Source: Hordeum vulgare subsp. vulgare (taxonomy: Eukaryota > Streptophyta > Magnoliopsida > Poales > Poaceae). From it: a stretch of 64,000 bases of DNA. A program made the position numbers and the translations under genes. The notes under the pieces are model-generated. The model was not told the origin of the DNA. It saw nothing but the letters and a program-made list of their open reading frames with translations, and searched no databases. Position 1 is the stretch's first letter. Every line of letters starts with the position of its first letter. Below are positions 10,928-24,722 of this stretch, piece by piece. The stretch covers positions 506,155,225 to 506,219,224 of the forward strand of contig NC_058518.1 in NCBI RefSeq assembly GCF_904849725.1, in the 5' to 3' direction.

Positions 10928-13367
10928 GCACGACTATCGAACGTCGCACAAACTTCACGTTTTTGTTGTTTTGGGCCAATTTCGTGGGTTATAGCACACT
11001 GTTTTGGGGTCCCGGGTCGATTTTTGATGCTCCATGAACCCTGTGCACGGCTATCGAGATGTCGCAGAAGCTCGGTGTTTTTGTCGTTTCGGGCCAATAT
11101 CATGGTCTGCGCACTGTTTTGGGTTCACGGATAGATTTTTGATATTCCATGAACCGTGTGCAAGCTATCGAGACATCCCAAAAACTCGGTGTTTTTGTCG
11201 TTTGGGGCAAGTTTCGTGGGCTATAGCGCACTGTTTTCGGGTCCCGAGTCGATTTTTGATGTTTCATGAACCGTGTGTACAGATATCGAGATGTCGTAGA
11301 AACTCGTTGTTTTTGTCGTTCGGACTAGTTCCGTGGGCTATAGCGCACTATTTTGGGGTCCCGGGTCGATTTTTGATGCTCCATGAACCCTTTGCATGGC
11401 TATCGAGACGTCGCAAAAACTCGTTGTTTTTGTCGATACGGGCGAGTTTCGTGGGCCATAGCTCACTATTTTAGGGTCCCGTGTCGACTTTTGATGCTCC
11501 ATGAACCATGTGCACGACTATCGAGACATCGAAAAACTCGTTGTTTTTGTCGATTCGGGCCAGATTCGTGGGCTATAGCGCATTGTGTTAGGGTCCCGGG
11601 TCTATTTTTAATGCTCCGTGTGAACCCTGTACATGGCTATCGAGACGTTGCAAAAACTGGTTGATTTTGTTGTTTTGGGACACCGTAGAAACTCGTTGTT
11701 TTTGTTGATTCGGCCAATTCCGTGGGCTACAGCTCACTTTTTTGGGGTCTCGGGTCAATTTTTGATGCTCCATGAACCGTTTAGACGGCTATCGAGATGT
11801 CATAGAAACTTGTTGTTTTTGTCGTTTCGGGCCAGTTTCGTGGGCGCACTGTTTTGGGGTCCCGGTTCGATTTTTGATGCTCCATAACCGTGTGCATGAC
11901 TATCAAGACGTCGCAAAAACTTGGCGTTTTTGTCGTTTCGGGCCAATTTCATGGGATATATAGCACTGTTTTGGTGTCCCAGGTTGATTTTTTATGCTCC
12001 ATGAACCCTGTGCATGGCTATCGAGACATCGTAAAAACTTGGTGTTTTTTGTTGTTTCGGGCCAATTTCGTGGGTTATAGCACACTTTTATGGGGTCCCG
12101 GGTCGATTTTTGATGCTCCATGAACCCTGTGCACGGCTATCGAGATGTCGCAGAAGCTTGGTGTTTTTGACGTTTCGGCACTGTTTTGGGTTCACGGGTC
12201 GATTATTGATGCTCCATGAACCCTGTGCAAGCTATCGAGACATCCCAAAAACTCGGTTTTTTTGTCGTTTCGGGCGAGTTTGTGGGCTATAGCACACTGT
12301 TTTGGGGTCCTGGGTCAATTTTTGATGCTCCACGAACCGTGTGTACAGATATCGAGATGTCGTAGAAACTCGTTGTTTTTGTCGTTCGGACTAGTTTCGT
12401 GGGCTATAGCTCACTATTTTGGGTCCCTTGTCGATTTTTGATGCTCCATGAACCCTTTGCATGGCTATCGAGACGTCGCAAAAATTCGTTGTTTTTGTCG
12501 ATTCGGGCGAGTTTCGTCGGCTATAACCCACTGTTTTGGGATCCCGGGTCGATTTTTGATGCTGCATGAACCGTGTGCACGGCTATCAAGACGTCGCAGA
12601 AACTTGTAGTTTTTGTCGTTCGGGCCAGTTTTGTGGGCTATAGCGGACTATTTTGGGGTCCCGGGTCGATTTTTTATGCTCCATGAACCGTGTGCACGGG
12701 TATCGAGACGTCACAAAAACTCGGTGTTTTTGTCGTTTCGGGCTAGTTTCGTGGGCTATAGCGCACTGTTTTGGGGGTCCCAGGTTGATTTTTGATCCTC
12801 CATCAACCCTATGCACTGCTATCGAGACATCCCGAAAACTCTTTGTTTTTGTCGTTTCGGGCCAGTTTCGTGGGCTATAGCGCACTGTTTGGTGTCCCGA
12901 GTCGATTTTTTATGCTCTATGAACCCTGTGCACAGTTATCGAGAGGTCACCAAAACTCGTTGTTTTTGTAGTTTCGGGCCAGTTTCGTGAGCTATAGTGC
13001 ACTGTTTTGGGGTCCCGGGTCGATTTTTGATACTCCACCAACCCAGTGCACGGTTGTCGAGACATCGCTAAAACTCGGTGTTTTTGTTGTTTCACACTAG
13101 TTCCTTGGACTATAAACACACTGTTTTGGGGTCCCGGGTCGATTTTTTATGCTTCATGAACTCTGTGCACGGATATCGAGACATCACAAAAACTTGGTGT
13201 TTTTGTCCTTTCGGGCCAGTTTGCTAGGCTAACACACACTTTTAGGGTCCCGGGTCGATTTTTTATGCTCTATGAACCATGTGCACGACTATTGAGACGT
13301 CGCAAAAACTTGGCGTTTTTGTTGTTTCGGGACAATTTCGTGGGTTTTAGTACACTGTTTTGGGGCC
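10928..13367. repeat. Satellite array, left part: ~118-bp tandem repeat (pSc119.2 / 120-bp family-like)
   Basis: About 20 head-to-tail monomers of 114-120 bp run from the first partial unit to the insertion point of element A. A representative core is GTGGGCTATAGCGCACTG followed by TTTTGGGGTCCCGGGTCGAT, then TTTTTGATGCTCCATGAACC, TATCGAGACGTCGCAAAAAC and TGTTTTTGTCGTTTCGGGCC. From memory this aligns well with the rye pSc119.2 probe region ending TTTGGGGTCCC, but no alignment was run. Distinct monomer variants (for example one with GGGTTCACGG plus GTGCAAGCTATCG) recur in fixed order. Peptide frames here are artefacts of tandem repetition. Confidence 0.88.
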
Positions 13368-14918
13368 TGACAACCCACAAGTGTAGGGGATCGCAAGAGT
13401 TTTCGAGGGTAGAGTATTCAACCCAAATTTATTGATTCAACTCAAGGGGAAGCGAAAGAATATTCTCAAGTATTAGCAGTTGAGTTGTCAATTCAAGCAC
13501 ACCTGAAAGATTAGTATCTGCAAGCAAAGTATCAGTAGCAAAGTGGTATGATAGCAACGGTGTCAGAAAAGGGTCTGTTGACGGCAGACTATTCCTAACT
13601 TGTTGTATCAATGGCGCCAGATAAGTCTTGCAGCAGGTAACAACAAAGTAACAAGTAACAGCAGCAGTGACAGAGCAACAAGTAACAGCAGTAGTGACAG
13701 CAGTAGCAATAGAGTAACAGCAGTAGCAAGGAATAACAGTAGTGACAGAGTAACAACAGTAGCGACAGAGTAACGTAGCAAGGACCAGTAGTAAAAGACT
13801 CATAGGCATTGGATCGGTGATGGATGATTATGCCGGATGTGATTCATCATGTAACAGCTATAACACGGAGAGATATTTAACCAGCCCCCGTTCGTCAATC
13901 TAATGTAGGCATGTATTCCGTATGTAGTCATACGTGTTGAAGGAAAAGAACTTGCATGACATCTATTGTCTATCCCTCCCATGGCAGCGGGGTCCTAATG
14001 GAAACTACGGGATATTAAGGTTCTCCTTTTAATAAAGAACCAGACCAACGCATTAACACTTGGTGAATACATGAACTCCTCATACTATGGTCATCTCCGG
14101 GAGTGGTTCCGGCTATTGTCACTCCGGGGTTGCCGGGTCATAACACATAGTAGGTGACTACAACTTGCAAGATAGGATCTAAAACACACATATATTGGCG
14201 ACAACATAATAGGTTCAGATCTGAAATCATGGCACTCGGGCCCTAGTGACAAGCATTAAGCATGGCAAAGTAGTAGCAACATCAATCTCAGAACATAGTG
14301 GATACTAGGGATCAATCCCCGTCAAAACTAACTCGATTACATGATAGATCTCATCCAACTCATCACCGTCCGGCAAGCCTACAAATAGATTACTCACGAA
14401 CGGTGAAGAGCATCATGGAATTGGCGATGGAGGAAGGTTGATGATGATGATGGCGACGATTTCCCCTCTCCGGAGCCCAAAACGGACTCCAGATCTGCCC
14501 TCCAAATGAAGAACAGGAGGTGGTGGCGCCTCCATATCGTAAAACGCGATGAATCCTACTCCCTGATTTTTTCCGGGCGAGGCGGAATAAATAGAGCTGA
14601 GTTTGGAGGCGGTGGCGCCATGTGGGCCCCACAAGCCTGGTCGGCGCGGCCTGGGGGTGGCCGCGGTCCCTGGGCTTGTGGCCCACTGGTTCACCCCCTC
14701 CGGTGGATCTTTGCGCAGGTATTTTTCATTAATTCCAGAATAATTCTCCGTAAATTTTCAGGACATTCCGAGAACTTTTATTTCTGCACAAAAACAACAC
14801 CATGGCAATTCTGCTGAAAACAACGTTAGTCCAGGTTAGTTCCATTCAAATCATACAAATTAGAGTCCAAAACAAACGCAAAAGAGTTCGGAAAAGTAGA
14901 TACGACGGAGACGTATCA
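13368..14918 (-). repeat. 3' LTR of element A
   Basis: The LTR is 1551 bp. On minus it starts TGATACGTCTCCGTCG at 14918 and ends at 13368 (TGACAACCCACAAG on plus). It closely matches the 5' LTR at 58977-62082. Positions 13640-13800 hold an imperfect AGTAACAGCAGTAGC-type microsatellite whose length differs from the other LTR (59240-59405). The reverse complement of AGACAGATCTGGAGTCCG-like LTR core lies at about 14470-14510. The small frames at 14390-14817 are within the LTR and are not genes. Confidence 0.88.
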
Positions 14919-16966
14919 ACACCCCCAAGCTTAAAGCCTTGCTTGTCCTCAAGCAATTTAGTTGACAAACTGAAAGAGACAAAAGAAAAACTTTGACGAA
15001 CTCTGTTTGATCTTGTTGTTGTAACTATGTCTAACTCATATCCAGAGTTTCAGCAAGATCACAAGCAAACCACATAAGCAAATGACATCTAGGTCTCGCG
15101 GTAAACTCATATCAATGGCATAATCAACTAGCGAGCAGATAATAATAAGTCTCAAACATCAACACTTCAATCAAAACAACATGAAGCAGTACGAATAGAT
15201 GGTATCTCGCTAGCTCTTTCTCAGATCGCAAAACATAAATGCAGAGCACCTTCAAAGACCAAGGGATGACTAAACATTGTAATTCATGGCAAAGAAGATC
15301 CAGTGATAGTCATACTCAACACGGTTAAAAGCAAAGCATAAAAATGACAGAGGTGCTCTCTAATTGGTGCTTTTGTAAGATGAGGATGACTCAAGAGGAA
15401 CATAAATAGACAGGCCCTTCGTAGAGGGAATCATTGATTTGCAGAGGTGCCAGAGCTCAAGCTTTGAAAACAGGGATAATAGTTTTGGGTGGCATGCTTT
15501 CATTGTCAACGCAATGACTAAGAGTTCTCAACATCTTCCACGCTACACATGCTATAAGCGGTTCCCAAACAGAAAACTAAAGTTTTGACTCCCCCACCAC
15601 CAATCAATCACACTCCACGGCTAGCCGAATCCTCGGGTACCGTCCATACCAACATCAATCCAGGGGGAGTTTTGTTTGCAATTATCTTTTCGATTTCAGC
15701 ATGGAACTGGGAATTCCAATTGCCGGCCCCTTTCTGGTGAATGATAGTGAATAAACACATATCGAGGATAACACACCTAGCATGGAATATACCAATAGCC
15801 CCTTGTCACCACACGAGCGGTTCGGGCATGCAAAATAGATTATTTCTTGAATATTTAGAGAGTGGCACATGCAAATTTACTTGGAACGGCAGGTAGATAC
15901 CGCACATAGGTAGGTATGGTAGACTCATATGGAACAACTTTGGGTTTATGGAGGTGGATGCACAAGCAGTATTTCCGATTAGTACAAGTGAAGGCTAGCA
16001 AAAGACCGGGAAGCGACCAACTAGAGAGCAACAACAGTCATCAAAATGCATTGAGATTAAATAACATTGAGTGCAAGCATGAGTAGGACATAAATCACCA
16101 TGAACATGAATATCATAGAGGCTATGTTGATTTGTTTCAACTACATGCGTGAACATGCGCCAAGTCAAGCCACTTGAATCATTCAAAGGAGGATACCATC
16201 CTATCATACTACATCATAGTCATCTCAACATTCATGTGGGCAACCAAGACAAACCATTATAAGCTCCTAGCTAAGTAAGCATGGCATCAGCAACTATGAT
16301 CTCTAAGTTGTCATTGCAAACATGTTTCTCTCACAACAAAGCTGAACTAGGAATAGTGATCTAGTCATATTTACAAAAACAAAATAGATCGAGTTCATAC
16401 CAGCTTTTCCAGGCTCAGTCACTTCATCATATATCGTCATTATTGCCTTTCACTTGCACGACCGAATGATGTGAACAATAATAAGCGTGCTCGTGCATTG
16501 GACTAAAGCTGGAATCTGCAGGCAAACACAAAGGAGAATACAAAGTAATATGGCTCTTGATAGCTAAACATGTATGCATGCGAGAGCCACTAAACATTGT
16601 AACCATTATCTTCTACCTTGACCCAAAGAAAAAGAAAACTATCTACACGGGGAAAGCTCCAACAAGCAAAAGAGGAAAAAGAAAATCTTTCTGTTTTTCT
16701 CAAACTAGACAGACACACGAAAAAAAATGAGAAAAAGAAAATAAACTAGCATGGATGATACAGTGGCAAAGTGTGAACACCGACGAACAAAGTGAAAGCA
16801 TAAGCAAGAATGTAAAGTTGGTGAGAAACACGTACTCCCCCAAACTTAGGCTTTTGGCCTAAGTTGGTCTACTCCCAAGGATGGTCTGGGCGATACCCAA
16901 AATCTTAATGAGGGTTATACGGGAGCGCTGCAGCCACTACCTGAATAGCTGCCTCACGAAGACGAG
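14919..16966 (-). other. Element A 3' untranslated internal region with polypurine tracts
   Basis: Immediately inside the LTR, the minus strand reads AAGCTTGGGGGTGT (plus 14919-14934), the polypurine tract. The following 2 kb has no convincing reading frame. A second purine-rich tract (minus CCTAAGTTTGGGGGAG, plus 16835-16850) lies beside a hairpin, AACTTAGGC at 16843-16851 against GCCTAAGTT at 16857-16865. The segment ends at GACGAG, where solo LTR B was inserted; host sequence resumes after 27012. Confidence 0.65.
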
Positions 16967-17868
16967 TGATACGTCTCCAACGTATCTATAATTTTTGATG
17001 GTTTCATGCTATTATCTTGTCAAACTTTGGATGTTATGCATGCCTTTTATATATTTTTTGGGACTAACTTATTAACTCAGTGCCAAGTGCGAGTTCTTGT
17101 TTTTTCCATGTTTTTGACCCCTTTCAGAGGAGATTTTGAAACGGAGTCCAAACGGAAGAAAATCCCCAAAAAGATTTTTTCCGGAACGGAAGAAGATCGG
17201 GAAGCTTGAGAACCAAGGTAGGGGAGCCTCAGGGGCCCCACAAATCCCCACTCCATGGCCAGGGGGAGCCCGCGGCCCATAGGCTTGTGGGCCCCCTCGG
17301 TGCCCTTTGCCCTAGGGGTTGCGCCTATAAATTCCCTAAAAATCCCAAAAAATCAGGAGATCATCGAAATTACTTTTCCGCAGCCGCAAGCTTCTGTCTC
17401 CGCAAGATCCCATCTGGGGCACGTTCTGGTGCCCTACCGGAGGGGAGATTCGGATACGGAGGGCTTCTTCAACAACACCATGACCTCTCCGATGATGGGT
17501 GAGTAGTTCACCATAGACCTACGGGTCCATAGCTAGTAACTAGATGGCTTCTTCTCTCTCTTGGATCTTCAATACAAAGTTCTCCATGATCTTCATGGAG
17601 ATCTATCCGATGTAATCTTCTTTTGCGGTGTGTTTGTCGAGATCCGATGAATTGTGGATTTATGATCAGATTATCTATGAATCTTATTTGAGTTTCTTCT
17701 GATCTCTCTTATGCATGATTTCATATCCTTGTAATTCTCCTCGAGTTGTGGGTTTTGTCTGGCCAACTAGATCTATGATTCTTGCAATGGGAGAAGTGCT
17801 TGGTTTTGGGTTCATACCGTGCGGTGACCTCACCCAGTGACAGAAGGGGTAGCGAGGCACGCATCGTG

Positions 17869-19751
17869 TGTTGGAAATATGCCCTAGAGGCAATAATAAA
17901 TTAGTTATTATTATATTTCTTTGTTCATGATAAACGTTTATTATCCATGCTATAATTGTATTGATTGGAAACACAATACTTGTGTGGATATATAGACAAA
18001 ACATTGTCCCTAGTAAGCCTCTAGTTGACTAGCTCGTTGATCAAAGATGGTCAAGGTTTCCTGACCATATGCAAGTGTTGTTACTTGATAACGGGATCAC
18101 ATCATTAGGAGAATCATGTGATGGACAAGACCCAAATTATATATGTAGCATATTGATCGTGCCATTTTATTGCTATTGTTTTCTGCGTGTCAAGTATTTG
18201 TTCCTATGACCATGAGGTCAAATAACTCACTGGCACCGGAGGAATACCTTGTGTGCATCAAACGTCGCAACGTAACTGGGTGACTATAAAGATGCTCTAC
18301 AGGTATCTCCGAAGGTGTCCGTTGAGTTAGTATGGATCAAAACTGGGATTTGTCACTCCGTGTGACGGAGAGGTATCTCGGAGACCACTCGGTAATACAA
18401 CATCACACACAAGCCTTTCAAGCAATGTGACTTAGTGTATGTCACGGGATCTTGTATTACGGAACGAGTAAAGAGACTTGCCGGTAAACGAGATTGAAAT
18501 AGTATACGGATACTGACGATCGAATCTCGGGCAAGTAACATACCGAAGGACAAAGGGAATGACATACGTGATTATATGAATCCTTGACACTGAGGTTCAA
18601 CCGATAAGATCTTCGGAGAATATATAGGATCCAATATGGGCATCCAGGGCCCGCTATTGGATATTGACCAAGGAGTCTCTCGGGTCATGTCTACATATTT
18701 CTCGAACCCGCAGGGTCTGTACACTTAAGGTTCGACGATGTTTTATGCGTATTTGAGTTATATGGTTGGTTACCGAATGTTGTTCGGAGTCCCGGATGAG
18801 ATCACGGACGTCATGAGGGTTTCCGGAATGGTCCGGAAACGAAGATTGATATATAGGATGACCTCATTTGATTACCGGAAAGTTTTCAGACATTACCGGA
18901 AATGTACCGGGAGTGACGAATGGGTTCCGGATGTTCACCGGGAGGGGGGGGGGCAGCCCACCCAGGGGAAGCCCATAGGCCTTAGGGGTGCCGCACCAAC
19001 CCTTAGTGGGCTGGTGGGACAGCCCAAGAGGCCCTATGCGCAGGAGATAAAGAAATCAAATGAAAAAAGGGGAAGTGGGAAGGAAGGGAAGGACTCCACC
19101 TTCCAATCCTAGTTGGACTAGGATTGGAGGAGGAGGACTCCCCCCTTGGTTCGGCCGACCCCTTGAGGCTCCCTTGAGCCTCAAGGCAAGGTCCCTCCCC
19201 TCCCTCCTATATATACTGGGGTATTAGGGCTGATTTGAGACAACTTTGCCACGGCAGCCCGACCACATACCTCCACGGTTTTTCCTCTAGATCGTATTTC
19301 TGCGGAGCTTGGGCGGAGCTTGGGCGGAGCCCTGCTGGGATAGATCACCACCAACCTCCGGAGCGCCGTCACGTTGCCGGAGAACTCATCTACCTCTCCG
19401 TCTCTCTTGCTGGATCAAGAAGGCCGAGATCATCGTCACGCTGTAGTGTGCTGAACGCGGAGGTGCCGTCCGTTCGACACTAGATCGGGAAGGATCATGA
19501 TGAGAACGCGGGACGGATCGCGATGAAGTTGGCGGGACGGATCGTGATGAGATTGTGGGATGGAGTGTAGGACTACGGTGACTTGAATCACGCAAGTTGT
19601 TCCACTACATCGTTCGCGTTTCTTAACGCTTACCGCTGTGCGATCTACAAGGGTATGTATATCTGAATCTCCTCTCGTAGATGAACATCACCATGATAGG
19701 AATTGCGTGTGCGTAGGAAATTTTTTGTTTCCCATGCAACGTTCTCCAACG
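17869..19751 (+). repeat. 5' LTR of element F
   Basis: The LTR is 1883 bp and starts TGTTGGAAATATGCCCTAG. The last base is G instead of the A in the 3' copy (CCAACG against CCAACA). CCTATATATACTGG at 19206-19219 is the likely TATA box, about 540 bp before the LTR end, which fits the BARE-type layout. Short frames in it are spurious. Confidence 0.9.
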
Positions 19752-19752
19752 G

Positions 19753-19766
19753 TGGTATCATGAGCT
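19753..19766 (+). other. Primer binding site of element F (initiator tRNA-Met type)
   Basis: TGGTATCATGAGCT lies one base after the 5' LTR. It matches the usual Copia PBS, TGGTATCAGAGC, complementary to the 3' end of initiator tRNA-Met, with a small change. It would prime minus-strand cDNA synthesis. Confidence 0.8.
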
Positions 19767-21001
19767 AGGTTCATGCGTAGATATTATCTCGAGTAGAACA
19801 CAAAAGTTTTTGTGGGCGGTGATGTGCGATTTGCTGCCCACCTTAGTCTTTTCTTGATTCTGCGGTTTTGTTGGATCGAAGCGTCTCGGACCGACATTAC
19901 TCGTATGCTCAGGAGAGACTGGATTCATCGCTACGAGCAACCCCGTTGGTCAAAGATGACTGGCGAGTGTCGGGTTTTCCAACTTTAGTTGAATCGGATT
20001 TGACCAAGGAGGTCCTTGGAGAGAGGTTAAATAGCAATTCATACATCTCCGTTGTGGTGTTTGCGTAAGTAAGATGCGATCCTACTAGATACCCATGGAA
20101 ACCACGTAAAACATGCAACAACAATTAGAGGACGTCTAACTTGTTTTTGCAGGGTATGCTTGTGATGTGATATGGCCAATGACTTGATGTGATATATTGG
20201 ATGTATGAGATGATCATGTTGTAATAGTTAATATCGACTTGCACGTCGATGCTACGGCAACCGGCAGGAGCCATAGGGTTGTCTTTAAACTAACGTTTGT
20301 GTTTGCAGATGCGTTTACTATATTGCTAGGACGTAGCTTTAGTAGTAATAGCATAGCATACACGACAACGTCGATGGCGACACGGTGATGGAGATCATGA
20401 TGATGGGGATCATGGTGTGGCGCCGGTGACAAGAAGACCATACCGGTGCTTTGGTGATGGAGATCAAGGAGCACTTGATGATGGCCATATCATGTCACTT
20501 ATGAATTGCATGTGATGTTAACCTTTATGCACCTTATCTTGCTTAGAACGACGGTAGCATTGCGAGGTGATCTCTCACTAAAATTTCAAGACGAAACTGT
20601 GTTCTCCCCGACTGTGCACCGATGCGACAGTTCGTCATTTCGAGACACCACGTGATGATCAAGTGTGATAGACTCAACGTTCACATACAACGGGTGCAAA
20701 ACAATTGCACACATGGAACACTCCGGTTAAGCTTGACGAGCCTAGCATGTGCAGACATGGCCTCGGAACACATGAGACCGAAAGGTCAAGCATGAATCGT
20801 ATAGTTGATATGATTAGCATAGAGATGCTTACCACTGAAACTATTCTCGACTCACGTGACGATCGGACTTGAGATAGTGGATTTGGATCATGTACCACTC
20901 AAATGACTAGAGATATGTACTTTTTGAGTGGGAGTTATTAAGTAATATGATTAATTGAACTAATTGTCATGAACATAGTCTAATGGTCTTTCCAAATTAC
21001 G
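19767..21001 (+). other. Untranslated leader of element F
   Basis: About 1.2 kb separates the PBS from the gag start. It contains no supported gene. It is homologous in order to the leader of element G (42116-43352, other strand): both carry the ACGTCTAACTTGTTTTTGCA and CACGTGATGATCAAG-type stretches. In BARE elements this leader carries packaging and dimerisation signals; no such signal is demonstrable here by eye. Confidence 0.65.
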
Positions 21002-24000
21002 ATGTAGCTTGCGCTATAGCTCTGCTGTTTTTATATGTTCCTAGAGAATATTTAGTTGAAAGTTGATAGTAGCAAACTTTGCAGACTGAGTTTGTAAAAC
21101 TGAGGATTGTCCTCGTTGCTGCGCAGAAGGCTTATGTCCTTAATGCACCACTCGGTGTGCTGCACCTTGAGCGTCATCTGTGGATGTTGTGACATCCGAC
21201 ATACACGTTTTTTATGACTACATGATAGTTCAGTGCGCAATACTTAATGGCTTAGAAGCAAGGCGCCGAAGACGTTTTGAAACGTCACGGAACATAAGAG
21301 ATGTTCTAAAGAGGTGAAATTGTGATTTCATGCTTGTGCCCTTGTTAAGAGGTACGAGACCTCCAACAAGATTCTTTGTCCACGAAGTAAAGGAGAAAAG
21401 CTCAATCGTTGAGCGTGTGCTCAGATTGTCTGAGTACGACAATCGCTTGAATCAAGTGGGAGTTAATCTTCCAGATGAGATAGTGATGGTTCTCCAAAGT
21501 CACTGCCACCAAGCTGTGAGAGCTTCGTGATAAACTATAACATATCAAGGATAGATACAATGATCCTTGAGCGATTCGCGATGTTTGACACTGCGAAAGT
21601 AGAAATCAAGAAGGAGCATCAATAGTTGATGGTTAGTAAAACCACTAAGTTTCAAGAAAGGCAAGGGCTAGAAGGGATACTTCGTGAAATGGCAAAACAG
21701 TTGCTGCACTAATGAAGAGACCCAAGATTAAACCCAAACCCGAGACTAAGTGCTTCTGTTATGAGCGGAACGGTCACCGAGGCGGAGCTACCCTAGATGC
21801 TTGGTAGATAAGAAGGCTGGCAAAGTCGAAAGAAGTATATTTGATATACATGATGTTGATGTGTACTTTACTAGTACTCCTAGTAGCGCGAGGGTATTGG
21901 ATACTGGTTCGGTTACTAAGTGATTAGTAACACGAAATGAAAGCTACGGAATAAACGGAGACTAGCTAAAGGCGAGGTGACGATACGTGTTGGAAGTGTT
22001 TTCAAGGTTGATATGATCAAACGTCGCACGCTCCCTCTACCATCGGGATTGGTGTTAAATCTAAATAATTGTTATTTGGTGCTTGCATTAAGCATGAACA
22101 TGATTGGATCGTGTTTATTGCAATACGATTATTCATTTAAAAAGAATAATGGTTACTCTATTTGCTTGAATAATCACCTTCTATGGTTTATTGAATCTCG
22201 ATCGTAGTGTTACACATGTTCATGATATTGGTGCCAAAAGATACAAGGTAATGATGATAGTAACACTTACTTGTGGCACTGCCGCTTGAGTCGTGTTGGT
22301 ATAAATTGCATGAAGAGGCTCTATACTGATGGATCTTTATACTCACTTGATTTTTGAATCACTTGTGACATGCAAATCATACCACATGAGCAAGGCCTTG
22401 TTTTCATTGAGATGAGACAAGATAGTGATTTGTTGGAAGTAATACATTTTGATGTAATGAGTCCAATGGGTGCTCACGCACGCAGTGGATATCATTATGT
22501 TCTTACTTCAATGACGATTTGAGTAGATACAGGAGTATTTACTTAATGAATCACAAGTCTAAAATATTGAAAAAGTTCAATTCTGTTTCAGAGTGAAGTT
22601 CGTCGTAACAAGAGGATAAATTGTCTACGATATGATCATAGAGATGAATATCTCATTTGCGAGTTTTCGTACACAGTTAAGACAATGTGAAAATTGTTTC
22701 ACAATTCATGCCACCAAGAACACCATAGTGTGATGGTGTCATAGCCGCGACCTATTTGATATGGTGCATGCTATGATGTCTCTTATCGAATTACCACTAT
22801 CATTTATGGGTTATGCATTAGAGACAACCGCATTCACTTTAAATAGGGCACCGCGTAATTCCGTTGAGATGACACAGTATAGACTGAGGTTTAGAGAAAT
22901 CTAAGCTGTCGTTTCTTGAAAGTTTGGGGCTGCGACACTTATGTGAAAAGTTCCAGTCTGATAAGCTCGAACCCAAAGCGGATAAATGCATCTTCATAGG
23001 ATATCCAAAACAGTTGGGTACATCTCCTATCTCAAATCCGGAAGCAAAGTGTTTGTTTCTAGAAATGGGTCCTTTCTCGAGGAATGGTTTCTCTCGAAAG
23101 AATTGAGTGAGAGGGTGATAGAACTTGATGAGGTTATTGAACCATCACTTCAACTAGTGTGTAGCAGGGCGCAGGAAGTTGTTCCTGTGGCGCCTACACC
23201 AATTGAAGTGGAAGCTGATGATAGTGATCATTGAGCATCAGATCAGGTTACTACAGACCTCGTAGGTCGACAAGGTCGCGTACTACTACAGAGTGGTACG
23301 GTAACCCTGTCTTGGAGGTCATGTTGTTGAACAACAATGAACCTACGAGTTATGGAGAAGCAATGGTGGGCCCGGATTCCGACAAATGGCTGGAGGCCAT
23401 GAAATCCGAGAGAGAATCCATGTATAAAACAAAGTGTAGACTTTGGAAGAACTGCTTGATGGTAGTAAGACTATTAAGTAAAGATGGATCTTTAAAAGGA
23501 AGACAGACGACGATGGTGATAAGTCACTATTAAGAAAAGCTCGACTTGTCGCAAAGATGTTTTCGACAAGATCAAAGACTATGATGTGACTTTCTCACTC
23601 GTAGTGATACTAAAAGTCTGTTGGAATTATGTTAGTAGTTGCTGCATTATTTGTGAAATATTGCACATAGGAAGTCAAAACATTGTTTCCTCGATGGTTT
23701 CCTTGAGGAAACATTGTATGTGATACAATCAGAATGTTTTGTCAATCCTAAGGATACTAACAAGTATGCAAGCTCCAGCGATCCTTCAATGGACTGGTGC
23801 AAGCATCTCGGAGTTGGAATATACACTTTGATGAGATGATCAAAGATTTTGGGTTTGTACAAGGTTTATGAGAAACTTGTATTTCCAAAGAAGTGAGTGG
23901 GAGCACTATAGAATTTCTGATAAATATATGTGGTTGACATATTTTTGATCAGAAGTAATGTAGAATTTCTGTGAAGCATAAAAGGTTGTTTGAAAGGAGT

Positions 24001-24675
24001 TTTTCAAAGGAATGCCAGGATTGAGCTACTTGAACGTTGAGCATCAAGATCTATGGAGATAGATCGAAACACTTAATAGAAGTTTCAACAAGATGCATGC
24101 CTTGACAAGTTTTTGAAGGAGTTCAAAATAGATCAGCAAAGAAGGAGTTCTTCACTGTGTTGTAAGGTGTGAATTTGAGTAAGACTCAAACCCGACCACG
24201 GCAGAATAAAGAGAATAGATGAAGGTCGTCTTCTATGCCTTGGCAGTAGACTCTAAAGTATGCCATGCTGAGTACCGCACCTGATGTGTGTGTGGCAGCA
24301 AGTCTGTTAAGAGGTACACAGAGTGATCCAGGATTGAATCACTGATCAGCGGTCAAAGTTATTCTTAGTAACTAAATGGACTAAGGAATTTTTCTCGATT
24401 ATGGAGGTGGTTAAAGAGTTCGTCGTAAAGGGTTACGTCGATGCAAGCTTTGACACTAATCCCAATAACTATGAGTAGTGAAACGGATTCGTATAGTAGA
24501 GTAGATATTTGGGGTATTTTCGAATAGCACGTAGTAGCAGCATCTATGAGATGACATAAAGATTTGTAAAGCTCACTCGGATCTAAAAGGGTTCAGAACT
24601 GTTGACTAAAACCTCTCTCACAAGCAAGACGTGATCAAACCCCAGAACTGTAAGGGTGTTGGATTCGTTAGAATC
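21002..24675 (+). pseudogene. Degenerate Copia gag-pol of element F
   Basis: Aligning with the intact frame of element G, the ATG at 21002 is followed directly by a TAG stop at 21005. Recognisable islands then follow in Copia order. They are a gag zinc-knuckle remnant (CFCYERNGHRG, near 21745), a protease remnant (VLDTGSV, near 21895), integrase C-terminal KADKCIFIGYPK (22980-23015), the linker EWYGNPVLEVMLLNNNEP (23291-23345), RT fragments (23550-23900), and RNase H remnants to about 24600. Many stops, small deletions and frame changes separate them. The same domain order and wording as G show both are members of one family group. It is non-functional as a protein source. Confidence 0.85.
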
Positions 24676-24722
24676 ACATAGTGATGTGGACTAGATTATT
24701 GACTCTAGTGCAAGTGGGAGAC

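Noticed and set aside
11034..11664. Long frames with repeating peptide (MLHEPCARLSRCRR, CFCRFGPVSWAIAHCFG), also at 62109-63746
   Set aside because: They are translations of ~117-118-bp satellite monomers. Frames break where a monomer is not a multiple of three, and there is no start context or gene structure.
10928..13367. CRISPR-like array
   Set aside because: Monomers are contiguous and alike throughout, with no unique spacers, in a plant genome. It is a satellite.
14390..14817. Overlapping frames on both strands (93-103 codons), repeated at 60000-60383
   Set aside because: They lie entirely within the LTRs of element A and change frame between the two LTR copies.
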